A stretch of DNA of 64,000 bases, taken from NCBI RefSeq assembly GCF_011927835.1, contig NZ_JAATJH010000001.1:1193104-1257103 (forward strand). The letters run 5' to 3'. The notes under the pieces are model-generated. The model was not told the origin of the DNA, did not search any database, and saw only the letters and a list, made by a program, of their open reading frames with translations. Source of the stretch: Neolewinella antarctica. Lineage in GTDB: Bacteria > Bacteroidota > Bacteroidia > Chitinophagales > Saprospiraceae. Position numbers and translations under genes: made by a program. Position 1 is the first letter of the stretch. Every line of letters begins with the position of its first letter. Below, one piece after another: positions 17,785 through 26,200 of this stretch.

Positions 17785-18528
17785 TTACACAAAGAATACC
17801 CGCACAATAGTAACGTCATCCGTAGCCAACAGGCCAAATTTATCTTCAATGTAGATGACCTTACGTCGGAACATGTGCTCCACCGGCCCGTCGTTACGCT
17901 CGCTGAGAAGAAAGGTCAGAATCTCATCGTCGGTGACCGGTTGGTAGGAGTCGTGGCTGAAGGGCTCGAAGGTGAGGATGCCCGGGGTGGCGATGGCCAG
18001 GTCGAGACAATTTTCGCACCTGATGCGCTTATCGTGGCTGGTCCACCAGGTCCCAAAATCTTTCTTGTCGAGGTGATTAACGAGATAGTCCGGTTCGGTG
18101 TACTGGCTGAGTTCGATCGTTTCGCCGTCGCAGGAGACGATACCGGAACCAATTACTACGACTTCCGCCGTCCTGTCCTCCAGATCGGTGACACCGAGTG
18201 TCATGGTCAGCCGGAGGTCCTGTTTTTTGAGGTTCAGACGGCTCCTTAGCTTCGCTAGCTCGCGGAACAGTTCTTCCGTGCAGGCGCGAAGAAGTTCGGC
18301 AGCCCCGGCTGATTCCTTTTCGGCGAAAAGGCGTAATGCCATCTCGTTACCGACCTTCTCCAGCACCTGGGCCACGAGGGCGGCGGTGAAGTAGCCTTTT
18401 TTGCCAGCTGCCGTACCGTTGATGACGGCGATAAGGTGGTGGTGATCGGTTAGTTCTACTTTGGCGAAAGCATCTTCGTTGTGGTTGCTGTGTTGGGTAC
18501 CGATCTGGGTGTAGGTAAGGATGCGCAT
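17785..18528 (-). CDS. PP2C-like protein lacking metal-binding residues
   Basis: The 247-aa product keeps the outline of a PP2C/PPM phosphatase: TQIGTQHSNHNEDAF at the N-terminus (Asp19), a central VINGTAAGKKGYFTA where VADGMGGxxxG is expected, CLDLAIATPGIL where DxLLLxSDGL is expected, and a C-terminal DDVTIVRV matching the DDxT end. Two metal-coordinating Asp sites are changed (DG to NG at 37-38; SDG to TPG). If the fold assignment is right, this is probably a pseudophosphatase or a weak enzyme. The expected Arg of motif 1 is also missing. It is a single gene whose upstream region is a heptamer repeat. Confidence 0.6.
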   Translation of the reverse strand: MRILTYTQIGTQHSNHNEDAFAKVELTDHHHLIAVINGTAAGKKGYFTAALVAQVLEKVGNEMALRLFAEKESAGAAELLRACTEELFRELAKLRSRLNLKKQDLRLTMTLGVTDLEDRTAEVVVIGSGIVSCDGETIELSQYTEPDYLVNHLDKKDFGTWWTSHDKRIRCENCLDLAIATPGILTFEPFSHDSYQPVTDDEILTFLLSERNDGPVEHMFRRKVIYIEDKFGLLATDDVTIVRVFFV

Positions 18529-18530
18529 CT

Positions 18531-18616
18531 TAGGTCTTTGGTCTGAGGTCTAGGTCCGGAGTCGCTGGTCTAGGGTCTGTAGTCTAGGGTCTGTAGTCTT
18601 TGGTCTGGGGTCCGGT
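18531..18616. repeat. Heptamer repeat, GGTCTGT type
   Basis: About eleven units such as GGTCTGA, GGTCTAG, GGTCTGT and AGTCTAG in tandem, between the divergent PP2C-like and VOC genes. Confidence 0.65.
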
Positions 18617-18724
18617 AGAGATTGAGATCGCGTGGCCCGCCCCGTAATTCGGCAAACGGGCCTACATTGTGGTGTGATTGCATGAGCAAAACACGCCGAC
18701 TCTTACGCAAAGTTAACCAACCAC

Positions 18725-19162
18725 ATGAGCAACACCATCCAACCTTTCCACCTCGCCGCCCCCGTTGATGATTTAGCGGCGGCGCGCCATTTTTACGGTA
18801 CCGTACTGGGTTGCCCCGAGGGGCGGACGGATACGGAATGGATTGACTTTAACCTCTTCGGCCACCAGTTGGTTGCGCACTTAGCGCCGAAAAAGGAAGC
18901 GCCCGACCACCGCAACGAAGTAGACGGTAAGCACGTGCCGGTTCCACACTTCGGGGTGGTCCTGGAGTGGGAACAATTCAACAAATTTGCCGAGCGGCTG
19001 CGGCGCCACGGGGTGAAGTTCGAGATTGAGCCCTACGTGCGTTTTGTGGGCTTGCCGGGGGAGCAGAATACGATGTTCTTCTACGACCCGGCGGGTAATG
19101 CGTTGGAGTTTAAGGCTTTTCGGGATGTCTCGCGGTTGTTCGCTAAGAGCCTAAATGGGTAA
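18725..19162 (+). CDS. VOC-superfamily (glyoxalase/dioxygenase fold) protein
   Basis: The 145-aa product has one complete vicinal-oxygen-chelate domain: [23 protein letters not shown] at the start (His9 as a metal ligand), [16 protein letters not shown], a second half opening [10 protein letters not shown] (His ligand), and [15 protein letters not shown] near the C-terminus with Glu as the last ligand. Metal binding looks intact. The small-molecule substrate is not readable; isomerase, lyase or extradiol activity all occur in the fold. It is monocistronic and converges with a lipoprotein gene across a 109-bp spacer that holds a short CACGCGC-TT-GCGCGTG hairpin at 19171-19186. Confidence 0.88.
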   Translation: MSNTIQPFHLAAPVDDLAAARHFYGTVLGCPEGRTDTEWIDFNLFGHQLVAHLAPKKEAPDHRNEVDGKHVPVPHFGVVLEWEQFNKFAERLRRHGVKFEIEPYVRFVGLPGEQNTMFFYDPAGNALEFKAFRDVSRLFAKSLNG

Positions 19163-19271
19163 TTTTCTCACACGCGCTTGCGCGTGAACGCCAACGTGCA
19201 TCGGGGCGAGGCGAATTCCCGAAAAATGCTGCGCGCAACTGGCTCAGGATTCAGTTTCACGTACCCCAAAA

Positions 19272-19712
19272 TTATTTACTAATGAGGACCGTCGTGTCCC
19301 CGATCTCTAACAGGGACGGAAGCGTGTTGCCTAAGTAAGGCGCCAAGTCAAAAGTATCCCGGCGTTCGAACACGGCTTGGCAAATGGGCTGGTCAGCGTC
19401 CCGATAAAATCGCAACGTAGCTCGGCTCTGGGTAGGGTTACTCTCCGCGACTGCCCCGTCCGCAAATAGCTCGGCGATCACGTCAGTAGCACTGCAGCCA
19501 CTACCACCGTAACTTATGTCCAGGCAAGTACCGTTGACGGCGTGAATGGTCAGGATAGCGACCTCGGCGCGTGCTTCATAAGTATTCGCGGGGGCAACCG
19601 TGACGGGTTGGCCACAAAATTCATACGTGGGGTCCAGCACGAATTCAGATTCTGCGTCATCACAAGCGGATAATGCACAAACTAGGAGGATGGCAACGAG
19701 CAGGTTATTCAC
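19272..19712 (-). CDS. Small lipoprotein, paralogue of the upstream gene
   Basis: The family is not recognised. The 146-aa product has a signal ending ALSAC (Cys17 lipidation). It shares with the adjacent 19806-20291 product the pattern TCLDISYGGSGCS (residues about 62-74), a Cys-x(4)-ERRDTFD segment and a C-terminal IGDTTVLI, so the two are tandem paralogues about 95 bp apart on one strand. Four conserved Cys suggest disulfides in the periplasm or at the surface. Beta-rich, with no catalytic motif. Confidence 0.72.
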   Translation of the reverse strand: MNNLLVAILLVCALSACDDAESEFVLDPTYEFCGQPVTVAPANTYEARAEVAILTIHAVNGTCLDISYGGSGCSATDVIAELFADGAVAESNPTQSRATLRFYRDADQPICQAVFERRDTFDLAPYLGNTLPSLLEIGDTTVLISK

Positions 19713-19805
19713 GATATGAGTATTTTGTTCTACCCGGAAGACGACAGCCGCTCGCTATTCGTTGGTGAAAACACCGTGATGTTCACCGTAAGCCCCAAAA
19801 AGAAC

Positions 19806-20291
19806 TCACTGTTTAATGATTACCGTTGTATCCCCGATCGTAAGTTGCGTATTCTCTCGGCCAATCAGTTGATTCATGTCAAAGGTGTCGCGCCGCTCAA
19901 GATAAGTCTCGCAGGTGGGCTGGCTGGAAAGCTGTTTGGTTCGCAGCGTAGCCTCAACTACGAGGAGCGAGTTGTCTCCCCCGCGCCATCCGTTCGACAC
20001 CATGAAGGCAAGAATTTCCTCGGAGCTACAACCAAAACCACCGTAACTAATATCGAGGCAGGAACGGTCAATTATTTCGTTGATGGTAAAGTCCGTTATC
20101 GCTACGCGATCTTCCCAGGTACCCCGGGCCCCGATAATCGTTCGCCGGCCACATTCGCTGGCGTCCCGGGGTATAGTCTCACCTATTACGGTGAATTCGC
20201 CGGGTTCACCCGGGAGGGTATTTTCTTCGACGGCACAACCACTTACGAAGCCGACCAGGAGTACAAAAAGGGTAAGTTGCAAGGGTCTCAT
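19806..20291 (-). CDS. Small lipoprotein, first of a paralogous pair
   Basis: The 161-aa form from ATG 20291 begins MRPLQLTLFVLLVGF and reaches a lipobox VSGC (Cys19); a longer frame to 20327 would put charged residues before the signal and is less likely. It shares SCLDISYGGFGCS, CETYLERRDTFD and IGDTTVII with the downstream paralogue. Probably co-transcribed with it. The function is unknown; the fixed spacing of the Cys and the GGxGC turn suggest a small disulfide-stabilised beta domain. Confidence 0.72.
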   Translation of the reverse strand: MRPLQLTLFVLLVGFVSGCAVEENTLPGEPGEFTVIGETIPRDASECGRRTIIGARGTWEDRVAITDFTINEIIDRSCLDISYGGFGCSSEEILAFMVSNGWRGGDNSLLVVEATLRTKQLSSQPTCETYLERRDTFDMNQLIGRENTQLTIGDTTVIIKQ

Positions 20292-20414
20292 AGCTTGGTG
20301 TTTGTTGCCGAGACGAGTATTAACCACTCATCGGTTGCCCACGGCCGGACTTTCTTTGCGCCCCGACCCCGGTAGCTATCGGGGCGGCCGCCGGATGTGA
20401 ATCACGGCGGCAGG

Positions 20415-21578
20415 TTACGTTCTGCGTAACTTTAATACGTAGGCAATTAAAGCGGACACCAACGCCGCCCCCAGCAAGGCCGCAAAACTCAACCGCAACG
20501 ACGACCAGTCCGACAGCAACCCAAGAATGGCCGGGCTCGCCAGAAAACCTACGTACCCCATTCCGGCCACCACCGAAATGCCTTCCGCCGAAGAAACACC
20601 CTCCGCCCGCCCCGCCAACCGGAACAACTCCGGGATGATAACCGAGAACCCCAACCCCACCAGGGCAAACCCAATCATCGCCGGCCAGAACAAGGTGCTC
20701 AACACCAAGCCAAACCCAGCCGCCGCAATCAGCGTGCCGCCGATGATAATGTTGTACGGCCCGAACCGGGACGACACGTTGTCCCCCATAAACCGACCGA
20801 TCGTCATGGTCGCCGAAAAAGCGACGAAACCAAAACCGGCCACCCTGTCGGAGGAAATCTTGACGACGTCCAGTAAGTACAGCTTACTCCAGTGCTCAAT
20901 TGCCCCCTCGCTGCCCATGATCAATACCGCCAGCACGGTAAACCCGAGCAGTGGTTTGATCAGCGCAAATTTAAACTTCCCCTCCCCTCCCCGATCGGCC
21001 TTACGGCTGCGGCGGTGTAAGTAGTGGCGCACGGCAAAGCCATTGGTGACGATGAGGAAAGCCGCCACCGACAGCATATGATAGACCGGCTCCACAAAAA
21101 CCCCCAGCAGCAAAGACCCCAGGCCCGCACCAATCACGCCACCGAGGCTAAAAAACCCGTGCGCCGCCGACATGATGTTGACCCCGTCTTCGTATTCCAG
21201 TTCCGAGATCAACGCGTTCATCCCAATGTCCATGATCGAGGCAGCGAGCCCCGTGCAGAAGATACCGACGACGAGCATCGGGTAGGTCGTTGCCATCACG
21301 GGGATGCACATCAGCAAACCGAAGCAGCAGGTAGCAATGAAACTGAGCCGCCCCAGGCCGAATTTTTCAAATAAGCTGGAGGAAGGCGCAATCGCCGTCA
21401 GTAGTCCCGCGGAGAACGCAAAGAGCGCCAGGCCGAGTTGCCCGTCGTCGAGTTCCAATCGCTCCTTTACCGCTGGCACGTACAGCACCCAGGTAGCCAC
21501 GACGATGTTGAGGCTGGTGAAAATCCAGGCCGGGGCCAGGTAGCGCGGGGTGGTGAGAATGCGTTCGAGGGAGGTCAT
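20415..21578 (-). CDS. Major facilitator superfamily transporter
   Basis: A 387-aa inner-membrane carrier with about twelve hydrophobic segments. The N-terminal half resembles the YbjJ-like branch (VPAVKERLELDDGQLGLALF, then GFFSLGGVIGAGLGS near 140-155). In the C-half FALVGLGFSVIIPELF is the typical TM10-11 region. The substrate is not predictable; sugar or drug-proton exchange occurs in relatives. The start follows CACTTTCG 7 bp upstream, a promoter variant, which would make the mRNA nearly leaderless. It stands alone. Confidence 0.88.
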   Translation of the reverse strand: MTSLERILTTPRYLAPAWIFTSLNIVVATWVLYVPAVKERLELDDGQLGLALFAFSAGLLTAIAPSSSLFEKFGLGRLSFIATCCFGLLMCIPVMATTYPMLVVGIFCTGLAASIMDIGMNALISELEYEDGVNIMSAAHGFFSLGGVIGAGLGSLLLGVFVEPVYHMLSVAAFLIVTNGFAVRHYLHRRSRKADRGGEGKFKFALIKPLLGFTVLAVLIMGSEGAIEHWSKLYLLDVVKISSDRVAGFGFVAFSATMTIGRFMGDNVSSRFGPYNIIIGGTLIAAAGFGLVLSTLFWPAMIGFALVGLGFSVIIPELFRLAGRAEGVSSAEGISVVAGMGYVGFLASPAILGLLSDWSSLRLSFAALLGAALVSALIAYVLKLRRT

Positions 21579-21660
21579 GCGGGGCGAAAGTGATCACTAT
21601 TTCGCGCAAGGTAACCGCTAGGGTGATGGTTTCTCCACGGCTCTTTCACCAAACCCGCTT

Positions 21661-21678
21661 GCACCCGCGACCGCGCCC
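21661..21678. repeat. Half copy of the GC-rich dispersed element
   Basis: GCACCCGCGACCGCGCCC, intergenic between the MFS and cytochrome oxidase genes, preceded by a T to give the usual TTGCACC end. Confidence 0.55.
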
Positions 21679-21709
21679 AGGTCTTAGCGAGTTAGCTACA
21701 ACAAATGTG

Positions 21710-22363
21710 CTACGGAAAATACGCCCAGACCAACTGGTTGATGAAGAAAAACAAAATGAGGTAGATCCACAGCCCGTCCAGAAAGTGCCAGTAAACGGTG
21801 AGTAATCGCAGGTTGAGACGCTTGTCCGGGTCGGAGAAATAAACCAGTACGCTGACGGGCTCGCGCATGTACTTGCGCGCCTTATAAAGGAATACCCCGA
21901 GGAAAGGAATACCGCCGATAACGTGGGCAAAGTGGAGCCCGGAAATAACGTAAAGGTAACCAGCCGAGTTGTCGCTGGTGATGTAGATCTGCTGACTAAA
22001 GAGTTGGTACCAGGCGATGCACTGCATGATAAGAAAGAAAAAACTCAGGCCCATCGTGTACCACAGCATTTTCGTGTAGCCCTTCGTATTGTCCGCCAGG
22101 TAAGCGCGTTTGGCACGGATCATCGTGTAGCTGCTCGCCAGCAGGATGCCGGTGTTGATCAGGAAGAGCAGGGGAAGTTGGATCGGTGGCAGATCGGACT
22201 GCACGCGCGTGTAGACGAAGGCGGCCGTCATCGTCAGGAAAAGCATCGTCAGGCTGAACAGCAACAGCGTCAGGTAGACGTTCTTCGGGTGGAAGGCGAA
22301 GTTGTCGGCGGTGGGGTCGTCTTCGTCCTGGAGGTGGGCTACTTCGTAGGGGCGGTCGTCCAT
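21710..22363 (-). CDS. Cytochrome c oxidase subunit III-like protein
   Basis: A 217-aa membrane protein with about five transmembrane helices, the size of the short (CyoC/CtaE-type) subunit III. Diagnostic segments are SGLHFAHVIGG near 150-160 and YWHFLDGLWIYLILFFF near the C-terminus, with the Glu/His positions of subunit III partly replaced by Asp. It belongs to the haem-copper oxidase complex of the respiratory chain. No subunit I or II gene is near, so it must assemble with products from elsewhere. Two small genes (DUF2256, Lacal_2735) lie directly upstream on the strand and may be co-transcribed. Confidence 0.9.
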   Translation of the reverse strand: MDDRPYEVAHLQDEDDPTADNFAFHPKNVYLTLLLFSLTMLFLTMTAAFVYTRVQSDLPPIQLPLLFLINTGILLASSYTMIRAKRAYLADNTKGYTKMLWYTMGLSFFFLIMQCIAWYQLFSQQIYITSDNSAGYLYVISGLHFAHVIGGIPFLGVFLYKARKYMREPVSVLVYFSDPDKRLNLRLLTVYWHFLDGLWIYLILFFFINQLVWAYFP

Positions 22364-22366
22364 TTT

Positions 22367-22400
22367 TGGTCTGTGGTCTTTGGTCTGTAGTCGTAAGTCT
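22367..22400. repeat. Heptamer repeat, GGTCTGT type (short)
   Basis: TGGTCTGTGGTCTTTGGTCTG units lie between the DUF2256 stop and the oxidase subunit start. Confidence 0.55.
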
Positions 22401-22409
22401 CAGGCAGGC

Positions 22410-22562
22410 TTAGCTACTCGTGACTTTGGATTTGTTTCTCTTGCACTTTTCGGAGCAGTACTTGACTTCGTCCCATACTTTCTCCCATTTCTTGCGCCAG
22501 GCGAAGGGGCGATTGCAGACCGGGCACATCTTTTCCGGAAGGTTCGGTTTCTTGTGGGCCAC
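22410..22562 (-). CDS. DUF2256 small zinc-ribbon-like protein
   Basis: A 50-codon gene starting at GTG 22562. The product reads (M)[10 protein letters not shown], then [17 protein letters not shown], then [17 protein letters not shown], which is the DUF2256 pattern of four Cys (CPVC, C, C) in a small basic protein. The start is set by homology, since family members begin with MAHKK or similar; the next ATG would cut away the conserved front. It begins 7 bp after the stop of the Lacal_2735 gene, so the two are one transcription unit. Zinc binding is inferred from the Cys spacing; the role is unknown. Confidence 0.85.
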   Translation of the reverse strand: MAHKKPNLPEKMCPVCNRPFAWRKKWEKVWDEVKYCSEKCKRNKSKVTSS

Positions 22563-22569
22563 GGCGGTG

Positions 22570-22740
22570 CTACTTTTTGTTGAGTTCAACGATGCGGTCC
22601 ATCATTTTCTCCGCTTCGGCCGTCTTGGCGGCGTAGCCTTTGATATCACCCTTGCGCTGGAGCTCCATGGCTTCCTCGAGGAGTTTGGCGTGGTCTTTCT
22701 CGAGTTGCTTGGTGGGATTCTTTTTCAGGAAGTTAAACAT
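22570..22740 (-). CDS. Lacal_2735 family small protein
   Basis: A 56-aa gene. The product begins [17 protein letters not shown] and continues [20 protein letters not shown] then [19 protein letters not shown], which I recognise as the Lacal_2735 (DUF6435-type) pattern of small, highly charged, helical Bacteroidota proteins. It is predicted to form a helical hairpin. It leads a probable operon with DUF2256 (7-bp gap) and the oxidase subunit III gene (46-bp gap). No function is known. Confidence 0.85.
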   Translation of the reverse strand: MFNFLKKNPTKQLEKDHAKLLEEAMELQRKGDIKGYAAKTAEAEKMMDRIVELNKK

Positions 22741-23209
22741 AAGTCTTGACTTTAATTGGATAACGTGATCGGGTGGATTTGGTTTTGGTGGGGCCGCTCC
22801 GCTGGGTTTGCCGGAGGAAGTGGAAGAGGGATAAGGAGAGGAAGGAGGATGGCCATTCTAACGTGACGGGAGCACTGTCGCATTTTCCATAATCCCATTA
22901 CTTTATTAACCTAGCTTTATGCTCCAAAACCTATAATACTCATCACTTTCCCCCTCTCCTTTTCTTGACCTCCAAAGGAAGCAGCGCAGCTTCCGCAAAG
23001 CAGCCACGATGTCAGCGCGAAGTACTGCAAAGCAAAAGGGGCTGGGGAAGAGGGCTCTTGAAGCGTTTATGGATTTTAGTTTTAATCGTAAGCGGAAAGG
23101 TATCCTAACAACCAACACTAGAGATACATTCAGTTAAGGCCCTGCCAAAGAAAAACCACCCAAATAACTAATCCCCCACCCCTACGTTCTTAAAGCCCGA
23201 ACGTCAACT
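22741..23209. other. Intergenic region upstream of tamB
   Basis: About 470 bp with no convincing gene. It holds purine-rich stretches, and at 23015-23039 a 23-bp motif (reverse complement TTTTGCTTTGCAGTACTTCGCGC) that recurs, 21 of 23 identical, inside MITE-like copy D at 61283-61305. Confidence 0.5.
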
Positions 23210-23217
23210 TACCTTCG
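23210..23217 (+). promoter_or_regulatory. TACCTTCG promoter of tamB
   Basis: TACCTTCG lies 12 nt before the tamB ATG. With the usual 4-7 nt to the start of transcription the leader would be only about 6-8 nt. Confidence 0.5.
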
Positions 23218-23229
23218 CCCCCACCCGGA

Positions 23230-26200
23230 ATGAGCGAACAGCCCACCAACCAAGCCCCCCCGAGCCCCGATCCGCAAGGACAAGGAAAAGCGCGCCAGAA
23301 ACGGCGGGGCTGGCAGCGCGTGCGTAAGGCACTGGTGTGGATCATCATTCTTCCCATCCTGCTTTTTCTCGCCCTCCAACTGCCCGTGGTGCAGGACTTC
23401 TTGGCCGACCAATTCACCCAACGGGTCAGCAAAACCCTGGACGCCCGGGTGACCGTGGGTAAGGTGCGTCTTTCGTGGCTGGACGAGCTGACGATTGAAG
23501 ATCTTTTCGTCGAGGATAAGTACGGTGATACGCTCCTCTACGGCGGCCGGTTGGAGGCCAACTTCGATTTCCTCTCCGGCCTCAGCGTCGAGACGATCGT
23601 GATTAGTGACACCCGCTTTCAAATTCGTCGCGATTTGGGCGACCCCGAGACGAACCTGACCACGGCCATCAACAAGCTTTTCCCTACCGACCCCAACAAA
23701 GAAAGCAACCCCCTCAACCTACAGCTCGACCACCTCGACCTGTTCAACATTTCGTTCGTACAGAACGACAGCGTCAAGGGGCAGCGCCTTGACGTGGACC
23801 TGACGTCCGGCGTCATCCGGTTCGACGAGCTCGACCTCCCTAACCAGGAGATTCGCATTTCCGACGTTGAGCTACGTGCACCGCGGGTTATCCAGACGAC
23901 CATCGACCCTACCCCGCTCTCCGATGCGGTGCAACGGATGGATAGCCTGGTACAGGCCCGGGATTCCAGCACGCTCCGGCTTCTCGTTGGCAACATCGAA
24001 GTGATCGACGGAGCCTTCACGCTCAACAATTACCGAAAAGACCCCATCGAAGCGTCCGACATTACCGCCGTTGATTTCGCGCGGCTGGGTATGGAAAACA
24101 TCGACCTGGAGTTGGCGGACGTAAATTTTTACAACGGTGAGTTTCTCGGTTCCCTCAGGCACCTATCGCTTTCGGAAAAGTCGGGCTTCGTCCTCGACCG
24201 CCTGAGCGTTCAGGACCTTAAGGTTACGCCGACGGAACTTCAACTCTACGACCTGGAGCTGGTCACGGCTGAGTCCATGCTCTCCGATTCTCTCCGCTTC
24301 ACCTTTCCGAGCTGGGGCGCCTGGTTAACGTTCAACGACGACGTACGGATGGACATCAAGGTCAAGCAGAGCAGCGTTGCCGTGCGGGACATTCTTTACT
24401 TCGCGCGACGGCTGCGCTTCAACCCTTTCTTCCGCGACAATCGCCGCTCGCAGATCTCCATCGCCGGCAACTTCAGCGGGCAGGTCAATAACCTGCGGGG
24501 GCGCAACGTCAACTTGGCGCTCGACCGCACGACCACCCTCGTCGGCAGCTTTGGCTCGCGTAATCTCTCCCGCCCGGGCTCGGAATCCCTTAACCTCGAT
24601 CTGCAACGGCTGACCACTAACGTCCGGACCATCCGCCGGCTCATTCCCACCCTCAAGCTGCCCCCAAACGTCGACGAACTCGGTAACCTGAGTCTCTCCG
24701 GCCGCTTCGATGGCTTCTTTACCGACTTCGTGGCGACGGGCGCGCTACGCTCCGAGATTGGCGCGGCTAATTTCAACATGGCGCTCGTGCTGGACGACAA
24801 CCTGCCCGCCCGCTACAGCGGAGAGTTAGCGCTCAGTGAGTTCAACATGGGCGCTTGGACGGGGAATTCGCAGTTCGGCAACGTCACTTTCGCCGGGGGC
24901 GTCAGCAACGGAGTCGGGTTCGACCCCTCGACGGCGAGCGCCGACCTTGCAGCTACGATCGCCAATTTTACGTACCGGGGCTACCGTTACGAAAATGCAA
25001 CAATCGACGGCCGGCTGGAAGAACGGTTCTTCGACGGAAATTTCGACATTTCGGACGATAATATTGACTTCAACTTCCAGGGGGAAATCGATTTTCGCGA
25101 CAGCATCCCCACCTTCGATTTCGACGCCGCCATCGGTGAGCTGGACTTGTTCGCACTCAACCTCAGCAAGAAACCGATCGCCGTGAGTGGCAACATCGAC
25201 CTGAACCTCATTGGGACGAACTTCAGTCAGATGGAAGGGCGCATCGAGATGGACAGTTTCAACGTGCTGCTCGATACGCTTTCCATCCCGATCGACAGCC
25301 TGACGGCCTTTTCTAACTTCAACCTGGAGGGAGAAAAAGTCATCCAGGTCGACAGCGACATCTTGACCGGGCGCATCGTCGGTCGTTTCGACATCGAGGA
25401 GGTTTCGACGAGCCTTACGAGCTACCTGGTCGAGTACTATCCTTCCTGGACGCGCCGGCTCAACATCAAGCCCCCCACGCGGGAGCCAGAGCCTAACCGG
25501 TTCAGTTTTGAGTTCGACATCGCGGATTCCAAGGGTTTAAACCGGTTGATCGCCCCCAACCTCGGTCCGCTCATCGACTTCAGCCTGACCGGGCGCTACG
25601 ACGGCTTTGAGGACGAGCTGAACGTGGAACTGATCGCCCCGAATGCTTCGCTGGGAGACATTCGTTTGGTAGATTTGGTCGTAAAACTCAGTGGCGTGCG
25701 TGACGAAGGCGACCTCGATTTTGCCGTCGATTCTACTTTCGTGAACGGTCGCCACCTGGCTAATCGGGTGACGCTGCTCAGCCTGGTGGACGACCAGGCG
25801 ATCGATTTCGGCATCACTTACGGAGGCGACGAGGCGAACATTTTGCTCAACAGAATTAATCTGGACGGTAGCCTCACCCTTCCGGACAATCAGAATTTCG
25901 AGTTACGGTTCGAACAGTCCAACATTGATATTTTCCAACAGGTCTGGACAATCAAGGAAGGCAACTACCTCGTTTTCGGACCTAAATACATCGACACCCG
26001 TAATTTCTCCCTGCGCAGTGGCCGCCGCAGTATTCGCCTCAACAATTTTGGCGAAGACGGGCTCAACCTGGACCTTCTGAACATGGATCTGGCCCTGATC
26101 GACTCCCTCTGGAAGTACGATCAACTCGACTTCAGTGGCGACATCGACATCAACGTCTCGGTGGCCGACGTCTTCCGCCAGCAGGGCATCCGCGCGGAGT

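Noticed and set aside
22906-23118. 70-codon frame upstream of tamB
   Set aside because: Arg/Lys/Phe-rich low-complexity translation with no family sign and no promoter box.
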